5,963 nucleotides of DNA from CBDCWA01 sp046048295 (GTDB lineage Bacteria > Pseudomonadota > Alphaproteobacteria > Rhizobiales > Hyphomicrobiaceae), in contig JBJOGJ010000237.1 of the NCBI GenBank assembly GCA_046048295.1, positions 1 to 5,963 of the forward strand. Direction: 5' to 3'. Below, one piece after another: positions 5,916-5,963 of the stretch (the first letter of the stretch is position 1; the number at the start of each line of letters is the position of its first letter). The notes below the pieces were generated by a model. It was not told the DNA's origin, did no database searches, and worked only from the letters and a program-made list of their open reading frames with translations. The position numbers and the translations under genes were made by a program.

Positions 5916-5963
5916 CAAGAAGAACCACCGCACGGCCGAGCGCGGCGGACGGTAACCGGCCTG
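5916..5963. other. Right-edge tail, nothing assigned
   Basis: These 48 bases follow the ATPase stop. They are GC-rich, without a T-run or clear terminator stem, and no start with a ribosome binding site is visible. A third operon gene could begin just beyond the edge. Confidence 0.4.

Noticed and set aside
1323..5933. Antisense open frame of 1536 codons on the - strand
   Set aside because: It is in exact codon register with the two + strand genes and is explained by their lack of TTA, CTA and TCA codons. Its translation has no recognisable motifs, whereas the + strand gives two sets of Walker motifs and good ribosome binding sites.
1..5963. CRISPR array, insertion sequence, tRNA or attachment site
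   Set aside because: No spaced direct repeats, terminal inverted repeats with a transposase, cloverleaf-forming segment or integrase gene was found on either strand by eye.

Overview
The window is GC-rich and looks like an alphaproteobacterial chromosome, most likely Hyphomicrobiales (Rhizobiales). The best taxonomic clue is the left-edge gene. Its C-terminal tail matches the long form of dCTP deaminase that I associate with that group. Coding bias is strongly GC-rich, and the order-level call is an inference.

Layout from left to right: (1) bases 1-278 hold the 3' end of a dcd-type dCTP deaminase gene on the + strand. (2) Bases 287-982 on the - strand encode a 231-residue lipoprotein with a C-terminal CAP (SCP/PR1, YkwD-like) domain. 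It converges on dcd with only 8 bases between the stop codons. (3) Bases 983-1394 form a 412-base divergent intergenic region with no convincing gene. It holds several inverted repeats, a TATAAT on the - strand and a structured leader just before the next gene. (4) Bases 1395-2534 (+) encode a 379-residue protein with winged-helix-like ends that I cannot name. (5) Bases 2574-5915 (+) encode a 1113-residue protein with two P-loop ATPase modules. The first is STAND/Orc-like, with a DQxE Walker B motif. The second is HerA/DUF87-like. A segment of unknown fold lies between them. The last 48 bases show nothing I can assign.

The first two genes look like housekeeping or envelope functions. The two right-hand genes look like a single operon: same strand, 39-base gap, same reading frame, and one shared upstream region with regulatory-looking repeats. 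My reading is a two-component machine, in which a winged-helix DNA- or protein-binding subunit works with a dual-motor ATPase. HerA-type ATPases with unknown partners often belong to DNA-processing or anti-phage systems, so this pair is the best candidate for an undescribed system here. Defence is inference: no nuclease, methylase or other effector is visible in the window. The pair contains no TTA, CTA or TCA codon in 1492 codons, which argues against very recent transfer from an AT-rich source.
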